From positions 1 to 64,000 of the forward strand of contig VXCM01001406.1 of assembly GCA_014773175.1 (NCBI GenBank): a DNA stretch of 64,000 bases, given 5' to 3'. Source of the DNA: Lucifuga dentata (Eukaryota > Chordata > Actinopteri > Ophidiiformes > Bythitidae). Position 1 is the stretch's first letter, and each line of letters begins with the position of its first letter. The notes under the pieces were generated by a model. The model saw only the letters and a program-made list of their open reading frames with translations, was not told where the DNA came from and searched no databases. The position numbers and the translations under genes were made by a program. This document shows positions 40,646 through 53,018 of the stretch, one piece after another.

Positions 40646-41045
40646 AAGGGGACATTTATAATTTTTGTTACTTATTTCCCTAATTTTTGTAATGTATATA
40701 GTAGGGCATGTTTAAACATGGTCAAAGATGCTGCATTTCTATAACGTATTTATTTCAATATATAATACATCAATTTACCTGCCTGCACACCTGAAGTACA
40801 AACCTAGCGAGCGAGCGCTTGGCCAGCGTCCATGCTTTGGGTGTTGCCCGCTTAGTCCCGATGCAGCTGGCCAATCAGAATACAGTGGGATTTTACAGGA
40901 GGGGGGGCCCTTAAAGGGACAGTACCTAAAATGGCCTGTTTCCACTCCCTGTGCACAGTAGTGCTGCAACAAGGGAGAGTAGTTTGTTGCTCATTAAAGC
41001 ATCACAAAGGTTTCAAAACAGAGCCCTAAATGAAAAAAATAAGAT
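40646..41045 (+). repeat. MITE-like dispersed teleost element (TTAAAGGGGACA end)
   Basis: It starts TTAAAGGGGACATTTATAAT and includes CATGTTTAAACATGGTCAAAG, CTGGCCAATCAGAATACAG, CCTTAAAGGGACAG and AAAATGGCCTGTTTC. These are landmarks I associate with a short non-coding element scattered widely in percomorph genomes, but the identification is from memory. The opposite end is not clear because the sequence runs straight into the solo LTR at 41071. Confidence 0.45.
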
Positions 41046-41070
41046 TGTGGAAATTTGTATAGTATGACAC

Positions 41071-41119
41071 TGTTATGGCCGCCACCATGTGGACGGTCCA
41101 GTAATTTGTTTCCTTGTAG

Positions 41120-41150
<31 letters not shown>

Positions 41151-41851
41151 TCCCTCTCCCTCTCTGCCTCTCCGTCTACCATTTTTCTGCTGGGGTATGC
41201 AAACTGGACTGTGCCACCCTTCTGATTATCGCCCTGTGGAGGAGGGGACTACACCAACTGAGCTACACCTTCGATTGATCCTTTTCCCCCTCACAGGACA
41301 CACCCACCTCAAATTGGAGGACCCTCGCCCTCTCGACCAATGAAGATCACTCAATCTGACATAGGATCTTTTCAGATATGTTGTGAGCTGTCATTGCGGC
41401 GGCTGTGTCTCTGTGAACAGTCTGCCTCGCCGCCCGTGTTTATTGAGAGCTGTGTTTTTGTGTTTGCTGTGTAACTAGCTTTTGGCTATTGTGACTAATC
41501 AGAAAACTGTTTTTCTTTTGGTTTCTGGACTAGGCTTGTTAGCAGAGTGATTAGTTTCTGTTTTGTGTTATTTTTCATGCACCTAGTTCGGTGGATCGCT
41601 TTCTGTTGTTTTCTCTTAGCTATAGAAAGTCTCTTTTGTTATATTCTTTTGTTTACTGTTGTTATTTCTGGCACCACTCCTGCTTTTTCTCAGTTCTGGC
41701 TGGCCTTAAATTTCAATCAGTTTTGCTATTGTAATCTGTTATTCTCCCTTTGTTGCATTTTTTCTTTAACTGTTATAACAATAAATTAATTTTCTACTGC
41801 CTAACATTGGTGTTTTTCTTCCCTCTCCCCTAGACAACCAGCATTGTAACA
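41071..41851 (+). mobile_element. Solo LTR of a retrovirus-like LTR retrotransposon
   Basis: The 781-bp segment begins TGTTATGG and ends ATTGTAACA, giving the TG...CA ends and a 5-bp TGTTA/TAACA inverted terminus typical of LTRs. The flanking pentamers GACAC (41066-41070) and GCCAC (41852-41856) differ at one position, as expected for an aged 5-bp target duplication. A polyadenylation signal AATAAA occurs at 41780, near the right end, which supports + orientation. No internal gag/pol region or second LTR adjoins it, so this is a solo LTR left by recombination. The superfamily cannot be set from the LTR alone; Ty3-like or BEL-like are both possible. Confidence 0.7.
41120..41163. repeat. (CT)n / (CCCTCT)n microsatellite inside the solo LTR
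   Basis: A CT dinucleotide run followed by CCCTCT repeats, lying about 50 bp inside the left end of the LTR. It accounts for the apparent Arg-Glu repeat frame on the minus strand. Confidence 0.9.
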
Positions 41852-41856
41852 GCCAC

Positions 41857-44800
41857 TTTTAAATCATTACAAATGTTTATTTAGTGTATGCTTATGTACA
41901 CAATGAGGTTAAATAATCTGTGTTTGTACTGTGCATTCACGTGTCTTTCTGTTTTGATGAATGATTTACCACACTATGATTAGGAAATTCTGAACTAGTA
42001 AAGGCAGTCATTTCCTGTTTAGTTGGCTTGCTTTTGCTTTTATCACTATGACTGTAGATTTTGTGAGGTTTGTTCTTGGTGTGTTGCTAAGAACCCCTTA
42101 GGGTTTGAGCAAACACTCCCACACTTGAGCTCTGTAAGGCTCCAGCATGCTGGCAAACAACACGAGTGAGAGTGATTAACTTAAAGCCTGAGTTTTAGAC
42201 TCACACATGCACTGGCACCATGCTTTGTTTCACATACATCATCTTGGTGTTATGTTATGTTTCTGGCTCATAACTAATTTGTGTTCTGTAATTACCTCGG
42301 CTGGAAAGGAGCAAGGAAAATTACCACCAATTTAGACTTGCATACAAAGGAAAATCTTCTTTGGAAAATTGAAAACAGGGATGTCTAAAATCCCATTGTG
42401 TGTGCTTAAATTGGCTTTGATGGGACTTTTTTTTTTCCTTCAGTGTGCTGGACAGAGATGAAGCCTTCCAGTTTTTTTTTTTTTTTTTTTTTTTTAGTTC
42501 TTTCATTCATTCTTAAGCCATTTTTCAGAGGTGCTGCTTGGAACTCTGTGTCCTGTGAAAAGATGACGCCGGTTCCCTTAATGCATCTGGCTTATCACAT
42601 ATAAAGCCTCTAACTAAGTGCTGCACTCTGGTTGTTTCCTGCTGTTACATCAAGTATATTGTTAATGTAGATTTATGTTCCACATCATTAATGTCATTCA
42701 CTGATGAAGTCACTGATAAGTCAGCATCAACTGTAGCCAAGCCTGCATTCTCTCCATTATAAACAATACGTGAGTGATTGAATTATTACCAGAGTTGATC
42801 CTAGACCCATCTGTTATGTTTGTGTAATGCTGCTTCATCTAAAATTTCCCTTCTTGTGAGAATAACAAATATTTCCCTGGGAGGAGGGACAGCTAGACAG
42901 ATAATTCCCATCTGAGATAGAGAGGCTTTGCCAAAAATCATCAGCATTTTTCAGGATTTTGGGTTTATGCTCTCTTTAGAGGCAAACAAAGATATAGATA
43001 AAGGGATGCTGTAAATACCAATGTAACTTCATTTAGTTGAAAAATGAAAAATGATATAGTGATTTGTTTCTGAAATATCTATCCATCACCCAGATATGTT
43101 ATACATTTTATACATGCATGACTTTGTTATCAGAGAACATAAAAAGATTACATTTTCTGATTTTTATCTTCAGACAGCATGAATTATTGAAAACCTTATC
43201 AGCTGACAAACAGTTCCCCTATTTCAGTCATTTCTTCAATGACTCATTTTTCTCACTAATTTGTTTGATATATACTTCTCGATCCAGGAAGCATCAATTT
43301 ACTGTCTGATAGAAAGTTTGCATTTCAATATTTATTCAGTTATTAATACAACCCATTAGATACACTGACATAAAATATGCAAATTTATGCATACAGTATT
43401 CTGTATCCACATATGTTCACAAGACAAGGACTGCAACTTGAAGTAATGCATGTATGTATGAGGCTGGTCAGAATAGATTTGGATGAATATTGACTCTAAA
43501 TACATCCTCAAGTCCTAGTTGTCTCTGCTGATGAAAGCATGAGAGTAACCTGGAGAGGCAGACAGGAGGAGTGATGATGGAGTGGAGGAGGGAAAAGCAA
43601 AGCACAGCCTGTAAGGATCTATAGAACTCATAATTGAAGTCTCAGAGGAGTTTGCGTGAGCCGATCATGTAGTGCGCTGCCTCCTAAGTCTCAGTTATTA
43701 TCGTAACATCATTATACGCATATATCAGCTTTCACACATTCATTATAACCAGCACGTCAGCTATAATTTTATGTTTGTTCAAAAATCAGACTGCTGACAT
43801 GCAGAGCTGTTTGTCGAAGCTGTAACCTGCCACCAACCCAACTGAGTAACTGTAACAGCTTTCGGTAAACCGCATGTTGTGTGACGCTGATGAGACACCT
43901 TCACTGTGGGCCTGTGGAGTTAATGTTTCCAGATCAGAGCGTGTTGCTCTCCTCTTTCTGATGATCCCAAGTGCCAGTTAGCTCCACAAAGAGGTGTAAG
44001 ACCAAAATCTCCTGAGGGGCACACGGCATTCTGACAGCCTGGAAGGCAGTAGTGTTGATGGACTAATTTATGTGAATCCTAGAGATTCATTCCTCACCAG
44101 AGATCATTATATTATCATCCTGCATAGACTCCCAGTTGCTAGAAGTACCATGCATCCATGTCTTTTCCCCTGACATTCAGCTTTTTGCAAACAGTGGCTT
44201 CAATATTTTTTATTTTTTCAAAAGTACCAAGAACCTCATGAGTCTCAGCGGAAATAATCATCTTATTTTACTTGAATGTTTTGGGGTTTTTTTTGAGTAG
44301 GAGAACAGAATGTGCTATAGATGCAGTTAAATGGTTACTGCTGTTGTAGGTGTGTGCTAAGGCTGCTAACCTTAACTGCCTGTTATGTAAGTACACGAAT
44401 CCATACATGCATTTAAAAAAAAAAAAATAGTGCGCTTATCTATCTGTATAAATTTAGCTGCAGCAATCCAGTTTCAATGATATCTAATGTGAGATAATGA
44501 ACTGATCGCTTAATGAAACATCTTCAAGTCGACAGCCCATTCATTTCCAGGTGATAAGATTGAGATACTCAGCTATCTGAAATTAATCAGCTTTGCAGCA
44601 AATAATAATCAGGTATTTGCCAAAGTCGTGGTCTGATAATAGATTTCAGATTACAAAGGTTTTAGTGAGAAGGTCAGTGGAAATAGAGGCCAATCAAAAG
44701 ACAATTCACATGTTATTTCCCAACAATAGATTTATTTTTTTTAATTTTCAGCACATAAATGGCTTTGTGGTGGTGGTGTAGCTCTAATGCAGGTAACCTT

Positions 44801-47587
44801 GTGTCACGTGCCAACATATCTGACCTTTACTGCAGCTATAAGAGACATGGCAACATATACAACCAACAGAGAATACAGCAGCGGAGCAACAACAGGAAAG
44901 AAAATCGCTATAAAAGGGCACCTTATAATATTTGTAATATGCCTCCTCTGTCTGCAGATTGAGAGATACTTGAGCATGTATGAGAGGTCTGTGCTGTTTT
45001 CATCTATTTATACACCGAGAAGATAGTCACCAGTATTTATGCACCAAAAAGCACGCATCAGACAGGCCTGTTTTTAGAGACTTATGTATATACATGCATA
45101 TATGAGTCTGTGAGTGTGGGTTGGTGTCAGTCGTCTGTCATTTATTGTGAGTGTCATCCTGACCTCGTTGCCAAGGATGCACCAACTATTGCCTGAAAGA
45201 TTTATCACAATAAGGGACTTTGAGAAACTGCTGGTGAGCAAGAGAGCACTCTGTACTTCCATCAAGGTGATGATCACTAAAAGGCTCTTCAGGCTTCAAT
45301 GCTCATCATCACAAAACCGCCAAGCAAAAATTTGCAGTTACAGGCTCAGCCAATTAGGAGAAGCTCTGTCAACGCCACAGAGGAAGGATGTAACTCAGAA
45401 CTGTTATCTCCCTTATACTCATCCCAAACAAAGAAAGATAATTAAAGCTGATGGATGTGCTTTTCCATTTTAGACTAACATTGGCATACTGCTGGCACTC
45501 AGCATTAAAGCTTAAATTCCACCAGTCAAAATAAATAAATAAATAAATGACGGGGGTGTTCAGATGACTTTCTGGTCTAGGACTCATGCCATGGAACCGT
45601 GACATCCTGATCCAAATCTGAACCTCGTTGCATGTCACCTCGCTCTCTTTTCCCTGGGCTGCTGGAAAACAATAGCACATGCTATGTGAAGGCAGAGGAG
45701 AGAAATTCATTCATTAAATGAGCATAAAAGGCCATTTCAGCTGGAAGCGCCAGTGAAAATGTCATAATATTCTGTTTTGTCACTCTATTTACAAATCTAT
45801 TTGTCATACCCTTTTACTTACATAGCAGTAGTTGATGGATGTTGAACTTTTGGATGGAGTTGATTTTTATTTCGAACTGTGGAATTTTTAGAAATTAATT
45901 TAAATAATTTGGATAGAAATTTAGCTAGTGACTAGTGGAACAGCAGAAAGGTTGGTTAGACATTTCATATATGTTCGGAGCACAATCTTTCATTGTCAGA
46001 TATGTCAAACTTTTTAAACTCTATTTTGAGTTGTACTTTCTGTTGCCCGACCTTAGCATCATGGTCGTGTTAAAAAAAAAAAAAAANAAAAAAAAAAAAA
46101 AAGAAAAAAAAAAGGAAGCAACATACACATGCAAACTCACTTTTTGAGTGTCAAAGTCAAGCCCATCTGTCTTCTTTGGTGCAAAACATTGCCAACACAC
46201 ATAAATTCTATCCATCCATTCATCTGTTAGTTCCAAGATAATCCTCAGGAGACACATTACTCCCATGTTATTTTTTTCTGTGCGTTTGTTTGACATCAGT
46301 ATTCTTGTCACTCTGTTCAACCTGCACTCTGAAAGGTCATTTTGGTCCTTGGTGAGACGTTGCCCAGAATAGAAACAATGAACCGGAGAGTAGTTAATTG
46401 TTAATAGCGAAAATGTTGCTCTGTCAGGTCCAGAGCAGCCTTGAAACAAGACCATGGATATGTCACATATGAGCCTGCCAGTGAAGGGATGTGATAGATA
46501 TGGGCTCTCAAATAAAATGCAAATTTGAAATCTGTTGCACTCAGTTCAAGCCAGAAGAATAATTTGAGCTCATCTTTAATTCATGAGAGTACGTACACTG
46601 CTGTGCCAGGGCAATCTTCCTCCTGCGCCCACGGAAAGTGGACACCCAAAAGAGTTAAAGTTTCCCATCGGAAACAGCTGGACACGAACCTCCCACTGAA
46701 TAACCCACGTTTGCTTGTTCACGTCCCTGTCCTCCTCCTCCTCCTCCTCCTGTACAACCACACATTCATCACTGAGGGTGAATAGACTTAATGATGTATG
46801 CGATCACGAAACCATAGCCTAGAGACGAAGATGCTACAAGTTTCTCACGCTCAAGTGAGGATCATTAGGCAGATGTTGTGGGGATAAATATTTCTATCTA
46901 ATGAAAATATGCCACATTCTTATTGCATAAAGTTGAAAGCTAGTAGAAATTTGAGAAAGGAAAATGAAGCAGGAGTTGATGTTGACAGTGCACAGCAAAT
47001 GATTTCCAACACCAGCTCCATTACCGCTGCTGTGCTCTGATTCTAAAGCTGCCTGTCTGGCAACATCCTGCCAGTTAACCAAATTATGTCTTGAAATGAA
47101 AAAGGCAGTCACTTCCTTGCAGAAAATAGATACTGATTATTTCACAGCACCTGAGAGTGGGTTAGGATGTCTTTATGTGGGAGGCTTTATAGAAATTCAA
47201 TTTGTAATACGTGGAGCTAAAGGTAGTATTAAGCGCTAATCACATTGGACTAATAGGCTTAATACATGTACAGTTCAGAGATTTGTACTAACAGCAGACA
47301 TCTTTGGTGATTTTAATCTTGTGTGAATCATCCATGTGAGGCTAAATAAGTGACAAAACTGGCTTTTTATAAATACAGTACCTTGATAATACTCATTCTA
47401 TGCTTATCAGGGGATAATTTTAGAAGTAAATTGTTTTCATCTTGTCAAAATTGATCTTTAGAATAGAATCTAATGTGACTCACTGGCACGCTAAATGTAG
47501 ACCAAGGTAGGAAGTGACAGATAAGTCAAACAAGCAGTGTGGGTATTTTGCTGTCAGATGATCCTCCCTTCAAGTGACCCTTCACAG
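41857..47587. other. No gene recognised, 41.9-47.6 kb
   Basis: Unannotated non-coding DNA. It contains poly-T (about 42471-42495), (AAAT)n at 45528-45547, poly-A with an N at 46087 and a (TCC)n run at 46731-46751. The region 45560-45670 contains TTGCATGTCACCTCGCTCTC, faintly like the tail of some tRNA-derived fish SINEs, but this is too weak to call. Open frames up to 144 residues run through poly-A/T and resemble no protein I know. Confidence 0.55.
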
Positions 47588-47640
47588 TTTCTTTCTCTCT
47601 CTCTCCCTCTCTCTCTCTCTCTCTCCCTCTNCCCCCCCCC
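47588..47640. repeat. (TC)n microsatellite running into poly-C with an assembly N
   Basis: A CT/TC dinucleotide run with CCCTCT interruptions, broken by an N at 47631 and continued as poly-C. Length in this assembly is unreliable. Confidence 0.85.
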
Positions 47641-48082
47641 ATCACTCTTACAATGGACTGGTATATAAATGCTTAGAGATGAACTTAAGTTTCTTCATTC
47701 ATCCAGTGGCCTAAGGACTTTTGAAAATTTTAAAATAATGACAGAAATCAGGGTTTTGAATTATTTGTATATTTTGAGATGCAGTAATTTCCCACTTGAT
47801 CAAAATTAAATTAGGTTGTTCAATGACATTTGCCCTTGAAGTTAGAAATGTGAGACTTCTTCTACATCAGACAAATGCTGTTCTTTTTGGAAAAACTAAT
47901 TTGTTTTTAATTCTGGAGGACTGAAATTAGAGCACATGAATAAATGCTGATGGGTTTTCATGGAACAAATAATAATTCAAGACTTTCTGTTTGCTTTTCT
48001 GAGTTACTTTACATCAGCACCCTCATCTGGCCTGGCTTAGTGTCAGGTCAGTGTGCATGCTGTTTCTGCTGTACATGAATTA

Positions 48083-48087
<5 letters not shown>

Positions 48088-48122
<35 letters not shown>

Positions 48123-48258
48123 TACATACATATATATGTGTATGTGTATATATACACACACACGTATATATGTATATATATATACACACATAAATATGTA
48201 TATATACATACACACATACACACACACACACATATATATATATATTTTTTTTTTCAAC
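48088..48258. repeat. Compound microsatellite: (GA)n, then TA/CA/GT alternation
   Basis: A (GA)n run to 48120 passes into about 130 bp of alternating TATA, GTGT, CACA and CATA blocks, then poly-T. Alternating purine-pyrimidine sequence of this length can form cruciforms or Z-DNA and is hypermutable. It lies about 100 bp left of the hAT element. Open frames on both strands here are repeat artefacts. Confidence 0.9.
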
Positions 48259-48458
48259 AGATGAAGGTGAAAATAGAAAACATGTTTTCATCATGTAGCC
48301 ATCTGGATATGGGTGGATGAAGAGTGAAAAATGGCTCCACACCTTTGACTGACCTCAGATAGGGCTGGACGATATAAACGATATATAACCGCATTGCAAT
48401 ATAAAAAAAATCTTCAATATAGAAATGAGGACGTCAATATAAAGTCAATAGAAAATAG

Positions 48459-48589
48459 TGCTTGAATACAGTAAGTTAATGATGGCTCAAACAGCCAATA
48501 GCTTGTCAGAACTGGAACAAACTNTGCTTGAATACAGTAAGTTAATGATGGCTCAAACAGCCAATAGCTTGTCAGAACTGGAACAAACT
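48459..48589. other. Exact 65-bp duplication around a single N (assembly join)
   Basis: The 65 bases at 48459-48523 recur identically at 48525-48589 with only an N (48524) between them. This is most simply an unmerged overlap between contigs inside the hAT element. Confidence 0.85.
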
Positions 48590-48834
48590 ATCCAATCTGG
48601 TGGCAGTGTCATAATAAAACCCACCCACTTCCTCAAAGCAGCATGTAGCTAAATGGTGAACATGTCGCAGCCTGTATGCTGATATGTGAGCAAATGTCAC
48701 ACAAAGATGTCAGAAAGAAATGAAACTCCACTGAAAAAAAAAAAACAAATGAGGAAGAAAGTAACAGCTTAATAGCCATTACTGTCCGCAAGAAAGTGGA
48801 TGTTGTGGATAAGTAAGGTGAAAAAAAATGAGCG

Positions 48835-48921
48835 GCGTGGCATCAGTTTGGTTATTTGAAGTCTGACACAAAACAGAGCGGCGATGTTCACTGTAAAATG
48901 TGCCAGAAACCAGTGCTGTAA
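48835..48921 (+). pseudogene. BED zinc-finger fragment of a hAT transposase
   Basis: The frame reads AWHQFGYLKSDTKQSGD, then VHCKMCQKPVL and a stop. The W..FGY.KSD spacing and the C-x2-C pair (codons at 48892 and 48901) match the first half of BED-type zinc fingers carried by ZBED-like hAT transposases and their host-adopted relatives. The distal histidines and the catalytic region are not seen, and a stop follows directly, so this is a relic rather than a host gene. Confidence 0.72.
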
Positions 48922-49677
48922 GCACGGCTCTACAATAAAGTTATTTTACCATCTGAATTAAATTAAATTTTTATTTGAGAAATGAAAGGTTTAATAATTT
49001 TTATTCATTTTGCACAGTAAATATAAATGCTGCCCTCATTGCCCAGAAATAAGAGCTGCTTTTATTTACTTGGATATATGTTAAATTTAGGGATGAGTGC
49101 TTTAAAATGTTTTTTTTTTTAAAGTCTGTTTTTAATACTTTATTTTAAATGTATGGACGTTTTGCACAAGGTCAATGTGCAAAGACTTAATATGTATTTA
49201 TTTTTTTTATGTTTCACACTGAAATGCTTAAGCTGTGTTTGTCAAGAACTGCTACTTTGAAATTTTAGTTTATTTTATAACTAGCACAGCCATTTGCGCT
49301 TTATAACCATTCAAAGCTGAAGTGTTCAATATATTTGTGCAAAGGTTTTGTTCTCCTTCACTGCTGAAGGTTTTAGTACAACAAATAATTTATATGTTGA
49401 TGACATTCATTTTGGATTGCTGTTTATTTAATTTGGATTTATTTATGAAGGATGCAAATTGCAGTTTTTCAGTTCATAGAATTGTTGGTTATTTTTTACA
49501 TTCAGAACATGCATAAAGAAAATCTTACAATAAATCTTAAGTTCAAGTGACTTGAAATGCAGCAGAATTTATACTATGATTTTATATCGTGACATATAAC
49601 AATATTGATCAATATAAAAAAAGAGATTGTGATAATTTTTTTTTTTTTTTCTCATATCATCCACCCCTAACCCCATA

Positions 49678-52197
49678 CCAACTCACACAACAGGAAGAAG
49701 TTGACCTGGAGGAAAATATGACGATATGAGCCAATAAATGACAATTTTTTTAGTGTCATTCTTTGCATTACTTTGGTCTGAATGGTAGATTTGAATGGGA
49801 CCAGAAGGAAAACTCCCAGTGCTATTACTGGCCAGTCTACTATTGCATGAATACAAACGCCTGTTTATTTATTTATTTATTTATTTTTGTAATTCAGCGC
49901 ATTTTGAATTTTTTGGTCCAATTTCATTCCCTGTCTTGCAGGAATTATTCAAGGATGCATCAGGAGCACCCAAGTTGTTCTTTACTCCTGTTAAATCCAA
50001 GTAGCTCTCACTTGCTTCTCTTTTTAATCAAATATAAACCCTATATATTCAATACTAAACCTTTTTTCCTACCCATGTACTTCTACCTCTTTACCTCTAC
50101 TTTGCCCTTAAATTGGATGTTGCTGGGCTTCAGATCCTCAACGACAAAACAGGATGAATGCACATTATGACTCTTAGCACAATAATGCGGTTTTAACATA
50201 TCAAATTATTATGGCCATTTGCTTATTTTGCAGTGTGTTGATTCTGTGCACTCACACATGAGCATGCTGGTTGAAGTCTTGAAGGTTACACACAGCACCA
50301 TCTGACTAATGGCCCTGCTCTCTGTACATGCTCATGCTAATAACTTCTCTGATTGATTGTGCTGCTCCGAAGCACTAATAGTATCATTAGCTGGAACTGT
50401 TGTGGCAGCTTCAGCTCTGAGCTTTTCTATTCCCTCTCTGAAATGTTCTTGATCCTTTCTTTTATTATTTTTAATGTAGTTAGGGCCAGCTTCAATTTAA
50501 AGCTGATTGCTTTTGATTTTCTGTAAAGGCAAAATAAAAGCTATCATCATATTGGTCTTAGTCGGTCGGTAAAGGTTTCTCATTTGCTCCACTGCTGCCA
50601 CACCCATTCCTGTTGATCCAGCCAGAGCTGCTGTTACCTTGGTAACGTTGAGATAAGTGCTTTAATAAGAGGAACTACAAAGGAAAGAAGTCAGATAGAA
50701 TTATTGGACGACCAGTTAGGAACTGAAACGGAAATGAGTATGATTAGTTATGATTTTGTCACTTCACATAAATCTAAACTAAAATATATTAAACTGTGTA
50801 TTCAGGAGCTGTAATTTTATTGCCATAAAATGACATGTTTTGATTAAATCCACTATTTACTTTGAATTTTTTTTTTTTTTTTTTTTNTTTTTTTTTTTTT
50901 TTTTTCAGATAATTATGAATGTCTGCACATCATATGCTAAATTGAAACTAAACTCGTGGACTCAAAAATGCCATTTTTAAAGCAAAGGGGTGCATGTCTG
51001 CAAAGAATGTAATTATTTTTCCTGCACCTTTATCTCTCTGGAGAGGCATTAGTGATTTTATTATCAAATCATTATCATATTAATTTTGATATGATAATAA
51101 AAAATAATAATAAGGTCACCAAATGAGATCATGCAGAGAGGTTCTATGAGTTTTATTATGGCTTTGCATTTTACACGTTATCAGTCAACTTCCAAAAAAA
51201 AAAAAAAAANAAAAAAAAAAAAAAAAATCACATAAAATGGGAGGGGGGGATTTGCTTCAAATATATTTATATTTACTGTTAAGCCAAAAAGAAAATAAAT
51301 CACGATGGATGGATGATGGATGTTGGCCAGGATGGAGCTGATTGATTAGGTTTTATATGGTTAAAATAGGAAAACATAAAGAACTTGACTTTCATCCATC
51401 TAGATTTGTAGTTCAGTTACCTTCATTTCATAACTCACTTATTTAATCAGATCAGTTCCAACAACTAAGAGAATTTCTTGACACACTTTGCTGTTTGCTA
51501 AATAATTTAAACAAATCCAAGTAAAGCTTGATGTATATTGTATGTACATGTCGAGTTTGGTTTCTCAGCAGTCACTTTAATTTTATAAGTTTCCCTTTTT
51601 TCTTTATTATTTGTAAGTTTCCCCTTTCTTTTGGCAAATGCAAAAGACGTACACCTGCCTGTACTTGATGTTTAATTGCTTCTACCTGTTTGGAGAGTAG
51701 TGAGAGCTGCCTGCTGCTGCAATTTGAATGAGCGCTGACTGAATTGTGAGCAGGTTTCTGCAATAAGTGGATGGATGATTGGAGCTTTATAGAGCAGGAG
51801 TGTGTTTGTAGAGCGCGACTGGGATGCTGCCAATCTGTCAGAGAGTCTTTAGGAGTATCAACTAGGGAAGATTATTAGTTTAACAGAACTGACTTTGGTA
51901 ATTATCAGAATGGAATCGTGGGATTCCATCTGGATAAACAAAAACTAGGTTCTGGGATATTGTAGCCAAGGTTCGCAAATTAGCTGGTGTGTTAAAGGAA
52001 GAATTCATCCAGCTCTCCTACTTGCATCTGTAAATAAGAATGTATTCATAGGACATGTTCAGGCACATTTTAACACATGCTACTTCAACTAACAGCAGCA
52101 TTTATAACATGAATTTTCCTTTAATAACACCTTGCAACAGTAGCCACTACTACACCACAAGTATCCTAAAATCAATGTATAATTCCCCCCCCCCCCC
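49678..52197. other. No gene recognised, 49.7-52.2 kb
   Basis: Non-coding AT-rich sequence with a (TTTA)n run (49864-49885), poly-T and poly-A tracts interrupted by single Ns at 50887 and 51210, and a short imperfect hairpin near 51078-51106. The 135-residue frame starting at 49763 runs through the TTTA repeat and resembles nothing I know. Confidence 0.6.
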
Positions 52198-52304
52198 NNN
52201 NNNNNNNNNNNNNNNNNNNNNNNNNNNNNNNNNNNNNNNNNNNNNNNNNNNNNNNNNNNNNNNNNNNNNNNNNNNNNNNNNNNNNNNNNNNNNNNNNNNN
52301 NNNN
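52198..52304. other. Assembly gap of 107 N
   Basis: An unsequenced gap flanked on both sides by poly-C, so the missing sequence probably begins and ends in a C-rich tract that stopped assembly. Any open frame spanning this gap is meaningless. Confidence 0.95.
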
Positions 52305-52417
52305 CCCCCCCACCTTCTTTCAGATCGCCGCTCTTTGAACTACAAATGTTGGTTTTCTGTTCCTAAAAAGAAGCCAATGTGGTGCTTTTTCTTTTTTACA
52401 AAGCAGTCCTGATTGTC

Positions 52418-52448
<31 letters not shown>

Positions 52449-52891
52449 GTTCAGCAGTTTGATTAAAAGCAAAACAACTTGAACGTCCGCTTCATCAACC
52501 TGCCTGTTTACATGCTACAGTATATCCTTATGTATTTATAGATCCACCCCCAGAAAAATTACAGTGCTTGCTTGAGCTGCCTTTGTATTTTATTTGTTAA
52601 AAGAAAAGCATCAAATTTAAGTCCAGTTTAGAAGAGGCAAAAGATACATATGACACGTGTGCTGAAACTCATACAGTATCTTCCCTCACAGTCATCCCCT
52701 ACAGTAGAAATAATTAATTTACCTATAATGTGGTAACATCAAACGTATAGCCTCAGCACTTAACTTATATTTTAGTGCATGACCCCACTCCACTGTCTCT
52801 GCTTTAAAATGATTTGTGACAGTTTTCTAATCATCCAGATCAAAGTTAGATCAATTAAAAGAACATTTAGATATCAGCTTTGACATATTGA

Positions 52892-53018
52892 CTCTTGTGA
52901 TAATGCTGCAGTATCAGCAGCAGCGGCTTCATGTGGCCTCCAGCCACACGTCAGNCTCTTGTGATAATGCTGCAGTATCAGCAGCAGCGGCTTCATGTGG
53001 CCTCCAGCCACACGTCAG
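52892..53018. other. Exact 63-bp duplication around a single N (assembly join)
   Basis: The 63 bases at 52892-52954 are repeated without change at 52956-53018, separated only by the N at 52955. This pattern is expected if two overlapping contig ends were joined without merging the overlap, rather than from a genomic tandem duplication. Confidence 0.85.

Larger units (their letters stand above)
48360..49669 (+). mobile_element. Decayed hAT transposon with BED zinc-finger remnant
   Basis: The left end TAGGGCTGGACGATAT and the right end, reverse-complemented as TTAGGGGTGGATGATAT, are imperfect inverted repeats of the hAT type. The 8 bases outside each end are ACCTCAGA (48352-48359) and ACCCCATA (49670-49677), agreeing at 6 of 8 positions, as expected for an old 8-bp target duplication. 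Inside, 48835-48921 encodes a BED-finger-like segment. The rest of the transposase is absent, so the copy is non-autonomous. The interior includes an unmerged 65-bp assembly duplication (48459-48589). Confidence 0.8.

Noticed and set aside
45560..45670. TTGCATGTCACCTCGCTCTC resembling the tail of a tRNA-derived SINE
   Set aside because: Similarity is short, and the A and B boxes are not recognisable.
46021..46455. 144-residue minus-strand frame
   Set aside because: It runs through a poly-A/T tract with an N, includes a long Phe run and shows no family similarity.
48043..48342. Cys/Val/Tyr/Ile-repeat frames on both strands
   Set aside because: Translation of a compound GA/TA/CA microsatellite.
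49763..50170. 135-residue forward frame
   Set aside because: It is held open partly by a TTTA repeat and has no recognisable domain or splice context.
52055..52366. Frames on both strands across the N gap
   Set aside because: They consist mostly of undetermined residues from the 107-N gap and poly-C flanks.
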